A stretch of 64,000 nucleotides of DNA from Podospora pseudocomata (GCF_035222375.1 NW_026946363.1:1798001-1862000); one strand, 5' to 3'. Counted from the first letter of the stretch, positions 1 to 11,474 are shown. A program made the numbers and translations. The notes: a model not told the origin generated them from the letters alone.

Positions 1-1758
1 TTGTACATTCATAAATCAGCATCGTCAATGAACATCTGGCATAGCATTGACAGGATCCTCATTCTCTTCGGTTGGGCTCGTTCGTTTATCTCGTTTTCGG
101 CCCGGCAGACCGCTCCGCAGACTCTTGTTGCGATGCTGGTAGACAGGAGGGGAAAAGTATCCGCAAAGTGTTTTATCCCTCAGACAACAGAAACCCAATG
201 GAGTTTCCAAGAGGTCCAGAACACATTTATCACGGTCAGGTTGTGGTCGGCTGTCAAGCTGAGGTTAAAGTAAGCACAGGACCCCACTACGGAAGCATCT
301 CAACGGCCGTGGCGACCCCCACGTGTCCAGCTAAGCAGCAGCTAGACAACAGCGACATTTTTTGCGGGCCTCAGATGGCACAAAATGTAAACAAACTGCA
401 ATTGAGCTCCGCCAGCAACTCCAGTTTGGTGCCTGACAAGGCGGTGATCAGCTTTTAGGGGTTCGAAACTCTCCAGCTATTCAAGACAAGGAACCAAGCA
501 CTTGGTATAGAACAAGAGCAGAGGAAAAACAAGCTGATAAGCATCTGATAACCAAAGCTCCAGACATGCAGCCACCCTGCAAAAAGCTCCAAACCCCCTG
601 TGCGGCGTCGGCTGATGCCTTTCCTCTTTGGCTCTGGCGTCACCCAGCTGCTCAGAAAGCCCCGCAACGGCCTGGCGTTGCCGAATTTTAGCGGGCCCGG
701 GATACCCCGCTGATCGGATTTCAGAATTTTAGCCCGCGGCGATTGGGAACATGCACAGTTGTGCCGAATGAGACGTAACGTGGGAAGGGATGCCATCGAC
801 ACATCGCCAATTGCTTGATGCTACCAGAGTAGTGTCATGCAAAATCACGCACTTTCCACTTGCCCACGGACAAACGGCCACCAAAGCCCAACGACCCGAG
901 CGAGACTGAGAAGTGACGGGCCCAATGTTTCACAGGACACCCTCCAAACAGAGCAGAGGCACAGCTACCTTGATAGAGGCTGGCTGACCCTCCATGATGA
1001 GAAAGCAACGCCGGGCTGAACCGGAGAGCGCGAGACCAATTGGCATACGCCAGCTTTACACCAAGAGGTGTTGCACAATGGCATCAATTCCCTCGAGGGC
1101 TCCAAGCAAAATGCCGATGTCATCGTCTGCAAGCAATCGCAATGGCGATCCCAATGGGATGGTTCCCCTTCGTCGAAGATGGCTTGCGACGACGTGTCCG
1201 GCCACAAACGGCCAGCGGCTCTCTGGTTCTGATGCATGGCCGCCAGGTTTGAGGACATTTGAACCAGCCCTGTTTCCCGAAGCTCGTCCACATCTCGCCC
1301 ACATTGCTGGGCTGGCTGGGCGCACGCCTTGGGCTGCAGCCCGTCTTATCCCAGATGCATTGCATATGTAGGTTGCGGTTGGAGAGGGCCAGAGTGAGAG
1401 TGTGTGAGAGAGAGAGGGAAACATGTGTCTACGCCAGTTTTATTCTCGCAAAAAGAGGGGCATATGATAACACCTACGCAGCAATGATAATCACAATCGC
1501 CTTTTCTCATTCCTGTGTCTCTATCATACTGTCTGTCTAACATCATCATCATCATCGTTAAATTTCTCATCCAACATCGCGTTTAACCCCTCACACTCAA
1601 GCAACAAAGCGACAAACATGGTTTCCCTAGGTGTGTAGGCTGCACTGTGCTTCGAGAATCCCAGCCGATCTCTTCTGTCATCTCATCGCGAACCCCTCCG
1701 TCACAAGGATCCCCCCGCGATAGTGGAGAAATAGTCTCCACGTTCCTGTTCTTCGGCA
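1..1758. other. Non-coding stretch at the left edge
   Basis: No open frame here looks like a conserved protein. The short frames on both strands have no recognisable domains. A GA/GT-rich simple repeat lies at about 1383-1423. From about 1560 the sequence turns pyrimidine-rich, as expected for the promoter and leader of the gene starting at 1759. Confidence 0.6.
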
Positions 1759-4700
1759 ATGGCGTGGTGGGACTCACGAAGACAGAGCCGCCAGGCCCCA
1801 GCATCTTTACCTTCTGCGTCTTTGGACGATGGCCTTCTCGCTGCTGCTCGTCCTTCCCCACGGCTACGAAAGCGATTCTCTGCAGGCGATGCCTTCCCGA
1901 GGCTTGACTCCATCAACATCACCACGACACAGCGCCACACCACCTTGGACATGGACGAGAGAGCCGTGCTATCGCCCGTAGCTGAAGAAAATGCGGAGTC
2001 TTCCAGGTCACCAGCGCTTGTGATCCAGGTCGAAATCTTTTTCACCGATCCCCTCATCCGATCTCGCTATGCACGGAGCTATGCGAGCTCACCTACCTTC
2101 GAAGCCAACAACAGGATATGCCGCGGGCTCGTGCGCCGCATCGAGCGCTGCTCAGAAGAGCTCATCACCAGAAAAGACTCAAGCGCCCTCACCGACTTCT
2201 CCGATGAGAGTCACGAGCCCAAGCCCTCAAGGTTCGAGCTCACCTTCCGGATCCTGAAAAGGGGCAGGGGCGAGTGGGCCGAGAGGACATATCGTTCTCA
2301 CCAAAAGCAGCCCCTGACGGTTGGACATACCAAAGAAATCATATCGGCCACCCACAGGATCGTCGGTCTTTATCTCCGCAGGCACGACCCGGACTTCAGG
2401 TGGCTCGACCACCCCGTCTCAGACCAGGAAGCCGAAGAGGACCAGGTCGCAGATCCATCTCGGGAAGCACCATTGTCCCTTCTCTGCATACCCAACCCAC
2501 GCTTCATCGAATCCACGCAAACCTTTGAGTTCGTGTCCGGCTACAAGATCGAGCTGACCTTCCAGAGCCGAAATCCACAAAGACGGGTGCCTGTGGTGAG
2601 GAAGTCCATCACGCTCGACAGCAAGCAAGATGCCCCTCTGACACTGTTCATGAGCGAAGATCTGCTGTGGAAGGGTGTCCAGGCCATCAACACAGCGCTG
2701 GATGCAAAGAAGAGGGAATTTGACCACCACTTCAGCCGACAACAGGACGGCCAGCACTCATGCCAGGGCGCTCTCGAGATCGAACTCAGGATATCCAACA
2801 ACCTCGGCCCGTTACACGACAACATCCACAGAGATATCAAGAGCAGTCTTTTGCTGTTTTTCGATCCCGAGGCCCGCGACTGCACCGCTTTTCTCGACAA
2901 TATCGAAGGAATTCTTACCGCGACGAGGGACGAGATCGACGCCAAGGTCAACGATATGGATGACTTCGTGTTCAGAATTCGCGAGCTGAAAGGCGCAAAC
3001 TGGAAGCTGACAGACCCGGCAAGATTCAAGCTCTGCTCCAAGTCTTCGTGTGGGCGACGAACGATCCAAGCAGTCCTCGACCGCATCCAAACAGGTGTCG
3101 GCGACATCATTCGCGGCCACAATATCTCCATCCATATCGATGCCCACAAGAGAGGCCATCTGGTTCTCGACAAGGCCATTGTGGCTCATGAAAAACGTGG
3201 GAGGACCAAGGAGAACTTTGCCTCGCCATCCGAGGAGGAGGCCACGTTCCTCTCGAGGCTCAAGGCTCGAATCCAGCAGGATATCGACAGGGTGTTGGAG
3301 GACACCTGTGCGATTGACGACATCCCAGATATTGACGAAGAAGAGGTCTTTATCCGTCCTTTCACTCCCGCACGGCAATCCGCCCCCGTCGCAACGTTGG
3401 CGTCTGCAAAATCGTCCTCATCTTTACGGCCATCCACCCCTCTGCCACCATTAGTGCCTGCCAAGTCGTCTTCCTCGTTACGGTCACTCGTGTCATTGCG
3501 ATCACTAGCATCCGGGCGATCATTCGCACCAACGCAACCGCCCACGCCCAGACAGTCACCAAGCCCTGTGAGATTTGAGCGGGCTCCGTCAGACGTTTCC
3601 GTAGGGGAACAACACTCACCCGAAAGAATGCCATCGTCGCCAGCGCCCCTGAATCCTCCTCCCACAAAACTGGCCAGGCCCATCTCAATCCCCGTACAGC
3701 CAACGCCACAGCCGTCCCCACCAAAGCGTCCACTCGTACAGCGCATCTTTTCGCTCAGTCGTCGATCCTCAGAGTCGGTCAAGGTTGTCGACCATCTCAA
3801 GCCGAAGTTGAGCAATGACCCATTTGTTGCCAACAGCAGCAGCCAACCTAGCACACCAGCCAGCTCTGCAGTGAGCGATCGCAGCTCCCAATCTGCGGCT
3901 GGGGAAAACTCTACTGTCGAGGACCAAGCAACCCCGACTGCTGCGGCCAAAACCAAGCCTTCAAAGCGGCCCTTTTCTCTGTTTCGCAGGCGATCCCGTG
4001 CCAACGATGTTTCGACTCTTGCAAAGGGGATCGAAAAGATCAAACAGAGTGGGAGAAATCGGGCAGCTCCAGCGGAGCCGAGCAAGGCAACGCCATTGGA
4101 AGTGCTGTCAGAGTCACCGGAGCCTGGCCCTAAGACTAGCGGCGATGTCTTGGGCGTGATGATGACGTCGAGTGAGGTAGACGAGAGTGCAGCAACTCGC
4201 CCGGCAGGGAGCGTGCCTGTGGCCGAAGCTCCTATAACATCATCCCAGAATGACGACAGAAACGAAGCAGCATCGCGGCCAACTGCCCGTGAACCCACCA
4301 AGGCGAAAATGGACACCCCCGAAGCCTTTGAGGATGCCAGAGAATTCGCAATCAGCCCTGCCATTGAACCCATCGCCAAGTCGGGAACCTCGAGCTCTTT
4401 TCTGACGGGTGATGTGAGTCCGAGATTTGACGAGTACTCAACTGCACCATCAACGCCAGACCTGAGCCTGGGCTCCAAGGACTCGTCGCCCCGACACAGC
4501 CTCCTGACCACACCCATCTACGTGCGGACGAGTTCGGGCACGAACGACATTGCGGTGCGCAAGTTCGATCCCGAGGTTGAGGCCGAGGTGGACGACTCGG
4601 ATATCGCTGTGCCCAAGACAGAACTGCCCGCCCCTCTCGCAGCCGAAGAGCTTCCGAGCAAACACACAGCTTTGGAGGCATCAGTCCAAGACGACGAAAA

Positions 4701-7053
4701 AGAAGGGGAACCAGACCAACGCGTGGCGCAACCCGGCCAAACACAGGGGCCCGGATTTACTATGTCCGAACCCGTCGAGCCTCAACCAACCACATCCGCC
4801 CCAACACCACTTACAACAAAAGCCCCCAATAACAACAGCAATGCCAATTCGACAAACAGCCCATCAACTGCAGAAAAAGATTTTGGCTATGAAAACCTCG
4901 GTGCCGAGAAAACTGCAGGCTCCGAAGGTTCCATACCGCGCCGTCCGGACTTCCCCACCAAGCGACTCCGGAACCCGGCTCCGACCCCGAATCATGATTC
5001 TCCCAAAGCTTCTGAAAATTTAGATGCCAGGAAAACCTCGAGTCAAGATGTCGATCAGGCTACCGGCAACCAAGTCGGTCCCGCTCGCGGCGCCGAGGGG
5101 CAGCCCGTGGCACACAAAGACAAGTCCAACGTGACCGAAGCTGATCCCGACGGCCACCGGGCCCAAGCGGACGGTGCAAATCCGGGAGCCGTGCACAAAG
5201 TTTCTCCAGACACGGGTAGCACAAGGGCTCCGAGTGCTGTCACTGGCTCCGAGGAAAAGGGGACTGAGCAGGCGGCTGAGGAGAACGGGCCCGCAGAGTC
5301 TCAGAACTCGAGCATTCCTGATGATGTCGGTTCCGACAAGCACGCCGATGGGAGCAATATTGAGTTTGAGTTTCCCGAGGGTGATGTGCGGGATGAGCTT
5401 TGGGAGCGATATGGGACCCAGGCCCAGGCCGAGATGAGGAGCAAGCGGCTCGGGAGCAATATTGAGTTTGAGTTTCCGGATGCTGGTGTGAAGGAGCATC
5501 TTGATGAGCGTCGCGGTTCCAGGCAGGAGCCCGAGAAGGTTCGCAAGGGGTCCGAGATTGACTTTGAGCATTCTGAGGCTACGGTTGATGAATATCTTGC
5601 TCGGGACCGCGGTTATGGAGTGAAGCATGATGACTCGGTTGCGAAGAACGGGGCTGCTCCCGAGAAGATTGGTGCGTCCTCGGAGCCGGCTCCTTGTCCG
5701 GGCAAGGTCTCTGATATCCCAGAAAAGACCGCGGTCAAGTCATCGGAGCCGGCAGACTTGCCAACCGGTGCTGATATCGAGAAACCGGGACCAGCCCGGT
5801 TGTTCGCAGATGTCGAGGTGGCGATCCATCATGTCGTGCCTGAGAAGAGGACCAAAGACTCCGATATTCCCATCCCTGAAAAGAGAGTCAGACTTTCCGT
5901 GTCTGAGACCGCTGTCGTCGGTGATGTTCTCGCTGCCGAGCCGGCGTCTCTTCCCGCAGCAGCTGGCGACGTTGAAACCGAAAAGTCGACCACGGTGCCG
6001 ACTGACAGCCAGGATGTTGAAGCTGCAGCTGAGGAGCAACTCGCTGCCGGGCTCGAAGTCCAGGCAAACGACAACGTTAAGGATGTCTCTCCTCCCGTAA
6101 CCGAAAAGACAATCGAAGCCGAACCTGTCAAAGAGCCCATCGTACCCGAAGTGGCCAAAGAACTCGCCAAGGAATTCGAAGTCCAAGTCAGCCCCGAAGG
6201 ATTGTCGCCGGAAGAAGTGAAGAAGGCCGAAACAAGAACAGAAACAGCGACAGCCCCCCAAGATATTACTAGGTCCGCCACCGACCTCGGCCGTAAAGAT
6301 GAGCCTGAGCCGGAGCGTTCCGGCGCTGAGGAGCAGCATCCTCCCGTGGTAACACCACCCGTAATCTCCGTCAAAGAATTCGACCCCACCACTACCACCA
6401 CCGAAACAGAATCCCCCTCTCACCCAGTAGTCACTCCAGACATCTCCCTCCTCAACCCCAATCCCCGCTATTCCACAACTACCTTCTCCTCGGTGTATAC
6501 CACCCTCTCCGACACCTCCTCCTTCATCTCCCGCGGCTCAGTCGACACTTTCCGCCCCTCTTTTGACGAATTCTCCACCCCGTTCGGCGACGAAATTCGA
6601 CTCCCACACTTGGACTCCCCCCACGATCACGAGCACACTCACCCCACTTCCCGTCCCCAGACAGCTGGGTATCTTGGGTTGAACACTCTGCGCACAGAAT
6701 CGAGGTTTATTGAGCTCGGCCTTCGTGGAGCTTTGGGAGACCAGTCTAAGAGATTGAGTTTACCGCTGAATCAGCATTGTTTTTTTGATCATCCTTTGCC
6801 TCATCATCTTGGGGTGGAGGAGGCTGAGACGGGGAGCATTGCGGGGAGTACGAAGTCGGGCAAACTGAGGAAGAAGGGTCGGCATAGGAAGGTCAAGTCG
6901 GCGAAGATTTTTAGTCAGCATGCCGAAGGGGAGGACAAGACAGGAGAGAAAGGAGGGGTGAAGGACGGGCCGGATGCGGCGGCTATTCCAAAGATGATGA
7001 TGTTGTTTGCTGGGGCGGTGGCTCTGGGGAAGTTTTTTAGGGGTGGTCAATGA
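1759..7053 (+). CDS. Large, mostly disordered fungal protein (1764 aa)
   Basis: A single uninterrupted frame of 1764 codons; I do not recognise a named family. Residues about 60-510 look folded and may form a conserved N-terminal domain: mixed hydrophobic and charged sequence with few low-complexity runs. Residues about 520-1190 are rich in Ser, Pro, Thr and Ala. Three imperfect repeats of 32-34 residues begin near residues 1198, 1232 and 1264, with cores GSNIEFEFP, GSNIEFEFP and GSEIDFEHS. Acidic, Lys-rich sequence follows to about 1500. The C-terminus has a basic patch (GKLRKKGRHRKVKSAK) and ends with a short hydrophobic stretch (MMMLFAGAVALGKFF) that could be a weak tail anchor. The start MAWWDSRRQ is the first ATG of the frame. 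Similar long Ser/Pro-rich proteins are often annotated as hypothetical in Sordariomycetes. Function unknown. Confidence 0.85.
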   Translation: MAWWDSRRQSRQAPASLPSASLDDGLLAAARPSPRLRKRFSAGDAFPRLDSINITTTQRHTTLDMDERAVLSPVAEENAESSRSPALVIQVEIFFTDPLIRSRYARSYASSPTFEANNRICRGLVRRIERCSEELITRKDSSALTDFSDESHEPKPSRFELTFRILKRGRGEWAERTYRSHQKQPLTVGHTKEIISATHRIVGLYLRRHDPDFRWLDHPVSDQEAEEDQVADPSREAPLSLLCIPNPRFIESTQTFEFVSGYKIELTFQSRNPQRRVPVVRKSITLDSKQDAPLTLFMSEDLLWKGVQAINTALDAKKREFDHHFSRQQDGQHSCQGALEIELRISNNLGPLHDNIHRDIKSSLLLFFDPEARDCTAFLDNIEGILTATRDEIDAKVNDMDDFVFRIRELKGANWKLTDPARFKLCSKSSCGRRTIQAVLDRIQTGVGDIIRGHNISIHIDAHKRGHLVLDKAIVAHEKRGRTKENFASPSEEEATFLSRLKARIQQDIDRVLEDTCAIDDIPDIDEEEVFIRPFTPARQSAPVATLASAKSSSSLRPSTPLPPLVPAKSSSSLRSLVSLRSLASGRSFAPTQPPTPRQSPSPVRFERAPSDVSVGEQHSPERMPSSPAPLNPPPTKLARPISIPVQPTPQPSPPKRPLVQRIFSLSRRSSESVKVVDHLKPKLSNDPFVANSSSQPSTPASSAVSDRSSQSAAGENSTVEDQATPTAAAKTKPSKRPFSLFRRRSRANDVSTLAKGIEKIKQSGRNRAAPAEPSKATPLEVLSESPEPGPKTSGDVLGVMMTSSEVDESAATRPAGSVPVAEAPITSSQNDDRNEAASRPTAREPTKAKMDTPEAFEDAREFAISPAIEPIAKSGTSSSFLTGDVSPRFDEYSTAPSTPDLSLGSKDSSPRHSLLTTPIYVRTSSGTNDIAVRKFDPEVEAEVDDSDIAVPKTELPAPLAAEELPSKHTALEASVQDDEKEGEPDQRVAQPGQTQGPGFTMSEPVEPQPTTSAPTPLTTKAPNNNSNANSTNSPSTAEKDFGYENLGAEKTAGSEGSIPRRPDFPTKRLRNPAPTPNHDSPKASENLDARKTSSQDVDQATGNQVGPARGAEGQPVAHKDKSNVTEADPDGHRAQADGANPGAVHKVSPDTGSTRAPSAVTGSEEKGTEQAAEENGPAESQNSSIPDDVGSDKHADGSNIEFEFPEGDVRDELWERYGTQAQAEMRSKRLGSNIEFEFPDAGVKEHLDERRGSRQEPEKVRKGSEIDFEHSEATVDEYLARDRGYGVKHDDSVAKNGAAPEKIGASSEPAPCPGKVSDIPEKTAVKSSEPADLPTGADIEKPGPARLFADVEVAIHHVVPEKRTKDSDIPIPEKRVRLSVSETAVVGDVLAAEPASLPAAAGDVETEKSTTVPTDSQDVEAAAEEQLAAGLEVQANDNVKDVSPPVTEKTIEAEPVKEPIVPEVAKELAKEFEVQVSPEGLSPEEVKKAETRTETATAPQDITRSATDLGRKDEPEPERSGAEEQHPPVVTPPVISVKEFDPTTTTTETESPSHPVVTPDISLLNPNPRYSTTTFSSVYTTLSDTSSFISRGSVDTFRPSFDEFSTPFGDEIRLPHLDSPHDHEHTHPTSRPQTAGYLGLNTLRTESRFIELGLRGALGDQSKRLSLPLNQHCFFDHPLPHHLGVEEAETGSIAGSTKSGKLRKKGRHRKVKSAKIFSQHAEGEDKTGEKGGVKDGPDAAAIPKMMMLFAGAVALGKFFRGGQ
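5350..5601 (+). repeat. Three tandem in-frame repeats in the 1764-aa protein
   Basis: Units start at about 5350, 5452 and 5548. The first two share the same 20-odd bases at their start, beginning gggagcaatattgagtttga. The third has diverged. Each unit is 96-102 bases, a multiple of three, so the reading frame is kept. Confidence 0.8.
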
Positions 7054-7883
7054 TGGGATCTCGGGTTCATGGGCTAACGCTGGTTATTATGGAGGGTATA
7101 GGGGGTTTGTTTTGTAAAAGTATTGGTGCACAAAAACGGGCATTGGGACTGGATTGGAGAATGAATGGGCTTGGGTTTGGGTTATATTTATGATGACTTT
7201 TTTTTTCTTTTTTTTTTTTTTGGCTTTTGGGATAGGTTTCTGGGTTTCTTGGATGGTGGGATGAACATGAAGGGGGAAAAAGGGATACACATGAATAACT
7301 AGAATAAATATGGTTATGGGGGGGTTAGTTAGTTACACAACTACCTACTTGGGCACAAATGGTTTTGGGATTTTGGGATTGGGGTTCATGGCGGTTGGTG
7401 TTTTCTGGAGTTGTGGTTTTGGATTATTGTCTTTTGGGAACGGTCACGGTTGGGTTGTACAAAACTTTTTGTACAACAAACATACACACACACTCACACA
7501 TACGTTATAAACAACTTGACGACGACGACTATGATGACGGGCAACCGAACGGGGGAAATTCAAGGGAGGGTGATAAGTGGATAGGGTTAGGCAAATTTTT
7601 TTTTTTAGGAGGTTGTATGCTATGTGAATAGGGGTTATTGTTATGTTTTTTTTGAGAGGTTTGAGATAGAAATATGGACTTTGTCTCTGCTTTTTTGACG
7701 TAGTCATTGACTCTTTTCAAATGATCACCAACTCTAACCCTCTTTCTTTACTAGATCTGTGTTTCGCCACTGCCTTTCTTTGTCTTTACACATCATGAAC
7801 ACGGTGGCGGCAGGTATTGCAGTAATATGACACTGATAAACCCCCACCTCAACATTACTATCTCTTAAGAATGCTATGCAAAC
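7054..7883. other. Convergent 3' region, non-coding
   Basis: This stretch lies between the ends of the 1764-aa gene (+) and SEC20 (-). It holds a T-run near 7199-7222, CA-rich runs near 7483-7502 and another T-run near 7597. No protein-like frame was seen. It probably contains both 3' untranslated regions. Confidence 0.6.
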
Positions 7884-9313
7884 TCACAGCTCATCCCTCA
7901 CCAGCTCCACCTGTTGTTGCTTCTCGCCCTCCCCGTCAACATCTTCCTCCCACATCCTCTTCATTGGATTCTTCTGCTCTCTTTCCTCCTCCTCCTCCAC
8001 CGCACCCTCTCCCGTCTTATTCCCCTCCTCCCTCTCCCTCTGATCAAGCGTATCCTCCACCATCCTCCCAACCCTCTCCACATAACTCTCCACATAACTC
8101 TCCTCTCCCCCTTCCACCCTCTGCTTCTCCCCCACCCCCGGCCCAGCAACCTCAATAGTAGGCACACTCTCCTCTCCCCCCATCACCACCCTCGTGGTCG
8201 TCCCCCCGGGCAACACAACCTCCATCTCCGCCTGCCCTCCCCCACCACCACCAGCAGCCAAATTCACCACCCCCCTCGTAGTCTTGTAACTGAGCTTCAG
8301 CGGCAACCAAACAACCCACCACAACGGTCCATACAACCACCTCCTAAACACCAACCAGCCCAACGTGACCAGTAGCAATCTCAGAGAAGTCTGTAAATAC
8401 CAGGTATCACTCTTTTGCGTGGTCAGCAAGGTGGAGACCAAGTTTTTTGATTTGGAGAGCAGGGAGTCGATCCCCTCGTAGTTTTTTTGCAGTTCGGCCA
8501 GCGCGGCTGAAGACTCGGCTAGGGTTTGGGAGGCAAAGGCTGATTTTTGGACCTCGGCGGCGATGAGGGCGTGGGTGCGGCGGAGGGAGAGGGTGAGGTC
8601 GCTTGAGGCGTTGACTACGGCTGAGGATTCGTCGTTGGGGTTGGTGGGTTTTGGCTTGCGGTGGCGGAGGAGGTCTTTGGGGGTGAAGAGTTGGGTTCGG
8701 GGGTCTTTGTTTCCTTCTAAGGAGGAGGAGGACTGTTGTTGCTGGTTGGCTAGGTCGGAAGAGGAGGAGGAGGAGGAGGAGGCGAGGGAGTGAATTGAGT
8801 TAGCCAACGAAGCCGAAGCAGCATAAGACGCAACAAGGAGCTGGCGCTCGAGTTTTTGGGCGGCGAGGAGGGAGTGGTGGGCTGAGAGTTGAGCTTTGCG
8901 GAAGGTTGTTCGAGCGCTGGTTATTTATCATCACAATGTCAGCCCACTTGTTTCGTTGTAGATGGGTGTTAACAGAGAAAAACATACGTCTTGAGTTCAT
9001 TCTCTAGCCTCTGCGCGCCCTCTTTCAACCTCTGCTTCCTATGCTCGCTCTCGCTCCCCGGCCTCCCACCTCGAAGGTCAATGATCTCCTCCTGCAACAA
9101 CTCCAGCTCTTCCTCCTCCTCCCTCAAGATTGAGCTAATCTCTGCGCTCAGCTCCGTCGCTACATTGTCGCTTTCCACCTCCCCCTCGGCTGTAAGCGGC
9201 ACACTCCCCGGCGCAAACTTCAGATTGGCAAGTCTGTGGATCAGCTCCTGGAGCTGGGCGGTCGTTTCCTGCAGCGCGGACAGCCGCTCGGAGAGGGTGT
9301 CGATTGTTGCCAT
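7884..9313 (-). CDS. SEC20: SEC20 ER SNARE
   Basis: Sec20 is a tail-region SNARE of the ER that accepts retrograde COPI vesicles from the Golgi, acting with Ufe1, Use1 and Sec22. Exons: 9313-8988 and 8916-7884; the 71-base intron has GTATGT, a GCTGAC branch site and AACCAG. The product is 452 aa. The N-terminal third is coiled coil (many Leu/Glu). A Sec20-type SNARE helix spans about 210-270. A hydrophobic segment near 285-315 (RLLLVTLGWLVF, then PLWWVVWLPL) is the membrane anchor. A lumenal acidic tail follows, and the protein ends in RDEL, matching the ER-retrieval HDEL of yeast Sec20. The start MATIDTLSERL (9313) is preferred to an upstream in-frame ATG at 9379 because it opens directly into the coiled coil. 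A poly-Ser run (about 153-162) comes from a trinucleotide repeat. It is head to head with mL53. Confidence 0.85.
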
Positions 9314-9789
9314 TCTGGTGGTATTGTTCCCAGTTTGATTTGGTGTAGTTTTCGTAGGAGGTGGTGTTCTCGAGCACAAAAAGGCAAATCTGGTCTTTAT
9401 GTACCGTGTCCTGTCGTGTGCCGGACCGTCAACTTGTCAAGCTCTCTTTGGGGCAATAACATGTGCAAGTCAATCCAATCGTGCAACGTCACTCAATCCA
9501 GACCACCACCACCCATAGCTCCCCAAACGGCCAATTTCTTGGCACTCCCACTCAAGCCACCCTAGCTCCGTTTTCCACATGGCCCCACATTTCCAGCGCC
9601 GTTTTGAATCTTCCAACCGCAACCCATCCCGCCACAGCGAAAGTGTAGACAGAGACTCAACACCAAGCCGATACTATCACGACATTTTTGCCCACCTAAC
9701 CACCAACAAACCCCCCCACCCCCCCCGCCGCCGCTTTTCCGACCCAATTACTTGCCCCCCGCAAAGAACCCAGTACCCCAACCACCAAA
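9314..9789. other. Divergent promoter of SEC20 and mL53
   Basis: A 476-base interval between two start codons on opposite strands. A strong C-run lies at about 9713-9731, roughly 60 bases upstream of the mL53 start. No gene was seen. Confidence 0.6.
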
Positions 9790-10167
9790 ATGATAACCCG
9801 CTTCATAACCGAAATCCAAACCGCCTTCAACCCCTTCTCCCCCCGCGCCAAATCCGCCCGCCTCTTCCTCTCCTTCCTCCCACCAAACGCCCGCTCCTCG
9901 GGCATGAACATCACCACCCAACTGCTCCCCCGGTCCTCCACCGCCCCGAGCAAGCTTTATGTCAAGTTTAGTATGTTTCCCCTCACTACCACCCAGAAGC
10001 CCCTCCATTTCCCTCTACCCAGACAAAGATATTGATTTCGTGATATTCTAGAGGACGGCAAGGAACTCAACATCGACGCCGACAACATGGGCATCAAGAG
10101 CATAATCGAAGAGGTCGACCGCCACTCCCGTATTCTCCAAAAGGCCGACGATTTGGCTGCTGCTTAA
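9790..10167 (+). CDS. MRPL44: Mitochondrial large-subunit ribosomal protein mL53
   Basis: mL53 (yeast Mrpl44) is a small thioredoxin-fold protein of the mitochondrial large ribosomal subunit. Exons: 9790-9970 and 10052-10167, giving 98 aa, the same length as the yeast protein. The 81-base intron starts GTATGT and ends TCTAG. The N-terminus MITRFITEIQTAFNPFSP and the phrase ARLFLSFLPPNAR match the family (yeast has FNPFG and ARLVLAAIPP at the same places). Exon 2 continues KDGKELNIDADNMGIKSI and closes with LQKADDLAAA. The basic, amphipathic N-terminus probably serves as the import signal. It converges on pyrophosphatase 305 bases downstream. Confidence 0.88.
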
Positions 10168-10471
10168 AGCATTCTACAGTATCAAAAACACACCAACACA
10201 AAAAACGGGCAGGAAAAGAAGAGGGAATCTGTACAGAAACTGTATCTACCACATATACCATTCTTGTCTTTACAGCATTGGGAAGGCGTTCAAATATCTT
10301 TACAACAAACAAAACACAACACTGCACACTCATCCATCATCCCTCAAAAAGACTTGATTCGCTGCTTTGATTTTGTTCGACCCGGCTATATCTAACTTTT
10401 AAACCCCTGTCTATATACCTTTCTCCAAAAGCCTTGTCAGGGTGTTGTTGTTAAAGCCTCGCCTCAGCAAT
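10168..10471. other. Short convergent gap
   Basis: This 304-base gap between the ends of mL53 and pyrophosphatase shows only A/C-rich untranslated sequence. No gene was seen. Confidence 0.6.
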
Positions 10472-11474
10472 TCAAGCAGAAGCACCGCTAATGAAGAACC
10501 ACTTGTCAATGCTGGCGTCGATGGGAGCAGGGGGGAGCTCCTGGTTCTGGGGCAAGGGGGGGAGCTGGTCAGGGGAGACGCGGCTCTGGGAGTGGGCAAC
10601 GGTAAGGTTGGTGGTGGCGATACCACCGGCGGGGGCCTTGCCGGTGATGAGTTTCTCCCAGGCCTCGTTGCACTCGTGAACGACGTCCATGGCGTACCTT
10701 TGGCCCATTGTTAGCTCTCTACAACACCAAAAACAGCTTGACAGCCTAAATAAAAACTCACTTCTTGTTCTTGCACTCGCCAGTGAAAGCGAACTGGTTC
10801 TCGGGCTTTCCGTCAGGGATCTTGTAGATGCGGAACCACTCGTTAGTGGCCCGCAGAAGACCAGGGAGGTGGCGCTCGACATCCTCAACGTCGTTGAGCT
10901 TGGGAGCCAATGGGTCGTTGACGTCAATGACAATGACCTTCCAGTCGGTCTCCTCCTCGTCCAAAAGAGCCATCACGCCGAGGACCTTGACCTGCTTGAT
11001 CTGGCCGGTGTAGCCAACCAGCTCGCCGATCTCGCAGACGTCCAACGGGTCGTTGTCGCCCTTGGCCTTGGTCTCGGGGTGGACAACGTTGGGGTCCTCC
11101 CAGGTCTGTTATATCACACTTCAGCATGTATATTCTCAGGCAGCCGTTGGGCCACAACAACAACGACCAAATCATACCTGAGGGAAGGCACCATAGTTCC
11201 AGAGGTACCCCTTGTGGGGGAAGCAGTTGCGAACAAATCTGAGCTTGCCCTTCTTGACGTCCTGCTTGATGGGGTTGAGCAGCTCGTCCTTGGAGATCTC
11301 CTGCTTGGCGTTGGTCCAGCGGGGGATCTCAACAATCATGTTGAGGATGGTCTTCTCGGCGTTGGCATAGAGGGGGATGTCGTGGAAGGGGGAGACGGGG
11401 ACGCCATCCTTCTCGATGTACACGCGGTGCTCGAGGGTGTAGGGGGCGCCGACCTTGCGGATGGAGTAGGCCAT
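10472..11474 (-). CDS. IPP1: Soluble inorganic pyrophosphatase (family I)
   Basis: The enzyme hydrolyses pyrophosphate to phosphate and pulls biosynthetic reactions forward. Exons: 11474-11178, 11105-10762 and 10697-10472, giving 288 aa; yeast IPP1 has 287. Family I signature DNDPLDV sits at about residues 116-122 and supplies the metal-binding aspartates. Other family phrases are visible: [32 protein letters not shown] and [17 protein letters not shown]. Intron 1 is 72 bases (GTATGA..CAG) and intron 2 is 64 bases (GTGAGT..AAG, with CTAAC close to the acceptor). The start at [19 protein letters not shown] gives the cytosolic length. The frame stays open upstream to 11873 and includes a presequence-like extension (see the separate entry), so a longer mitochondrial form is possible. 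It lies downstream of the Munc13-like gene on the same strand. Confidence 0.93.

Noticed and set aside
3186-4517. 443-codon frame antisense to the 1764-aa gene
   Set aside because: It is Ser/Gly-rich and mirrors a Ser/Pro-rich stretch; no independent support.
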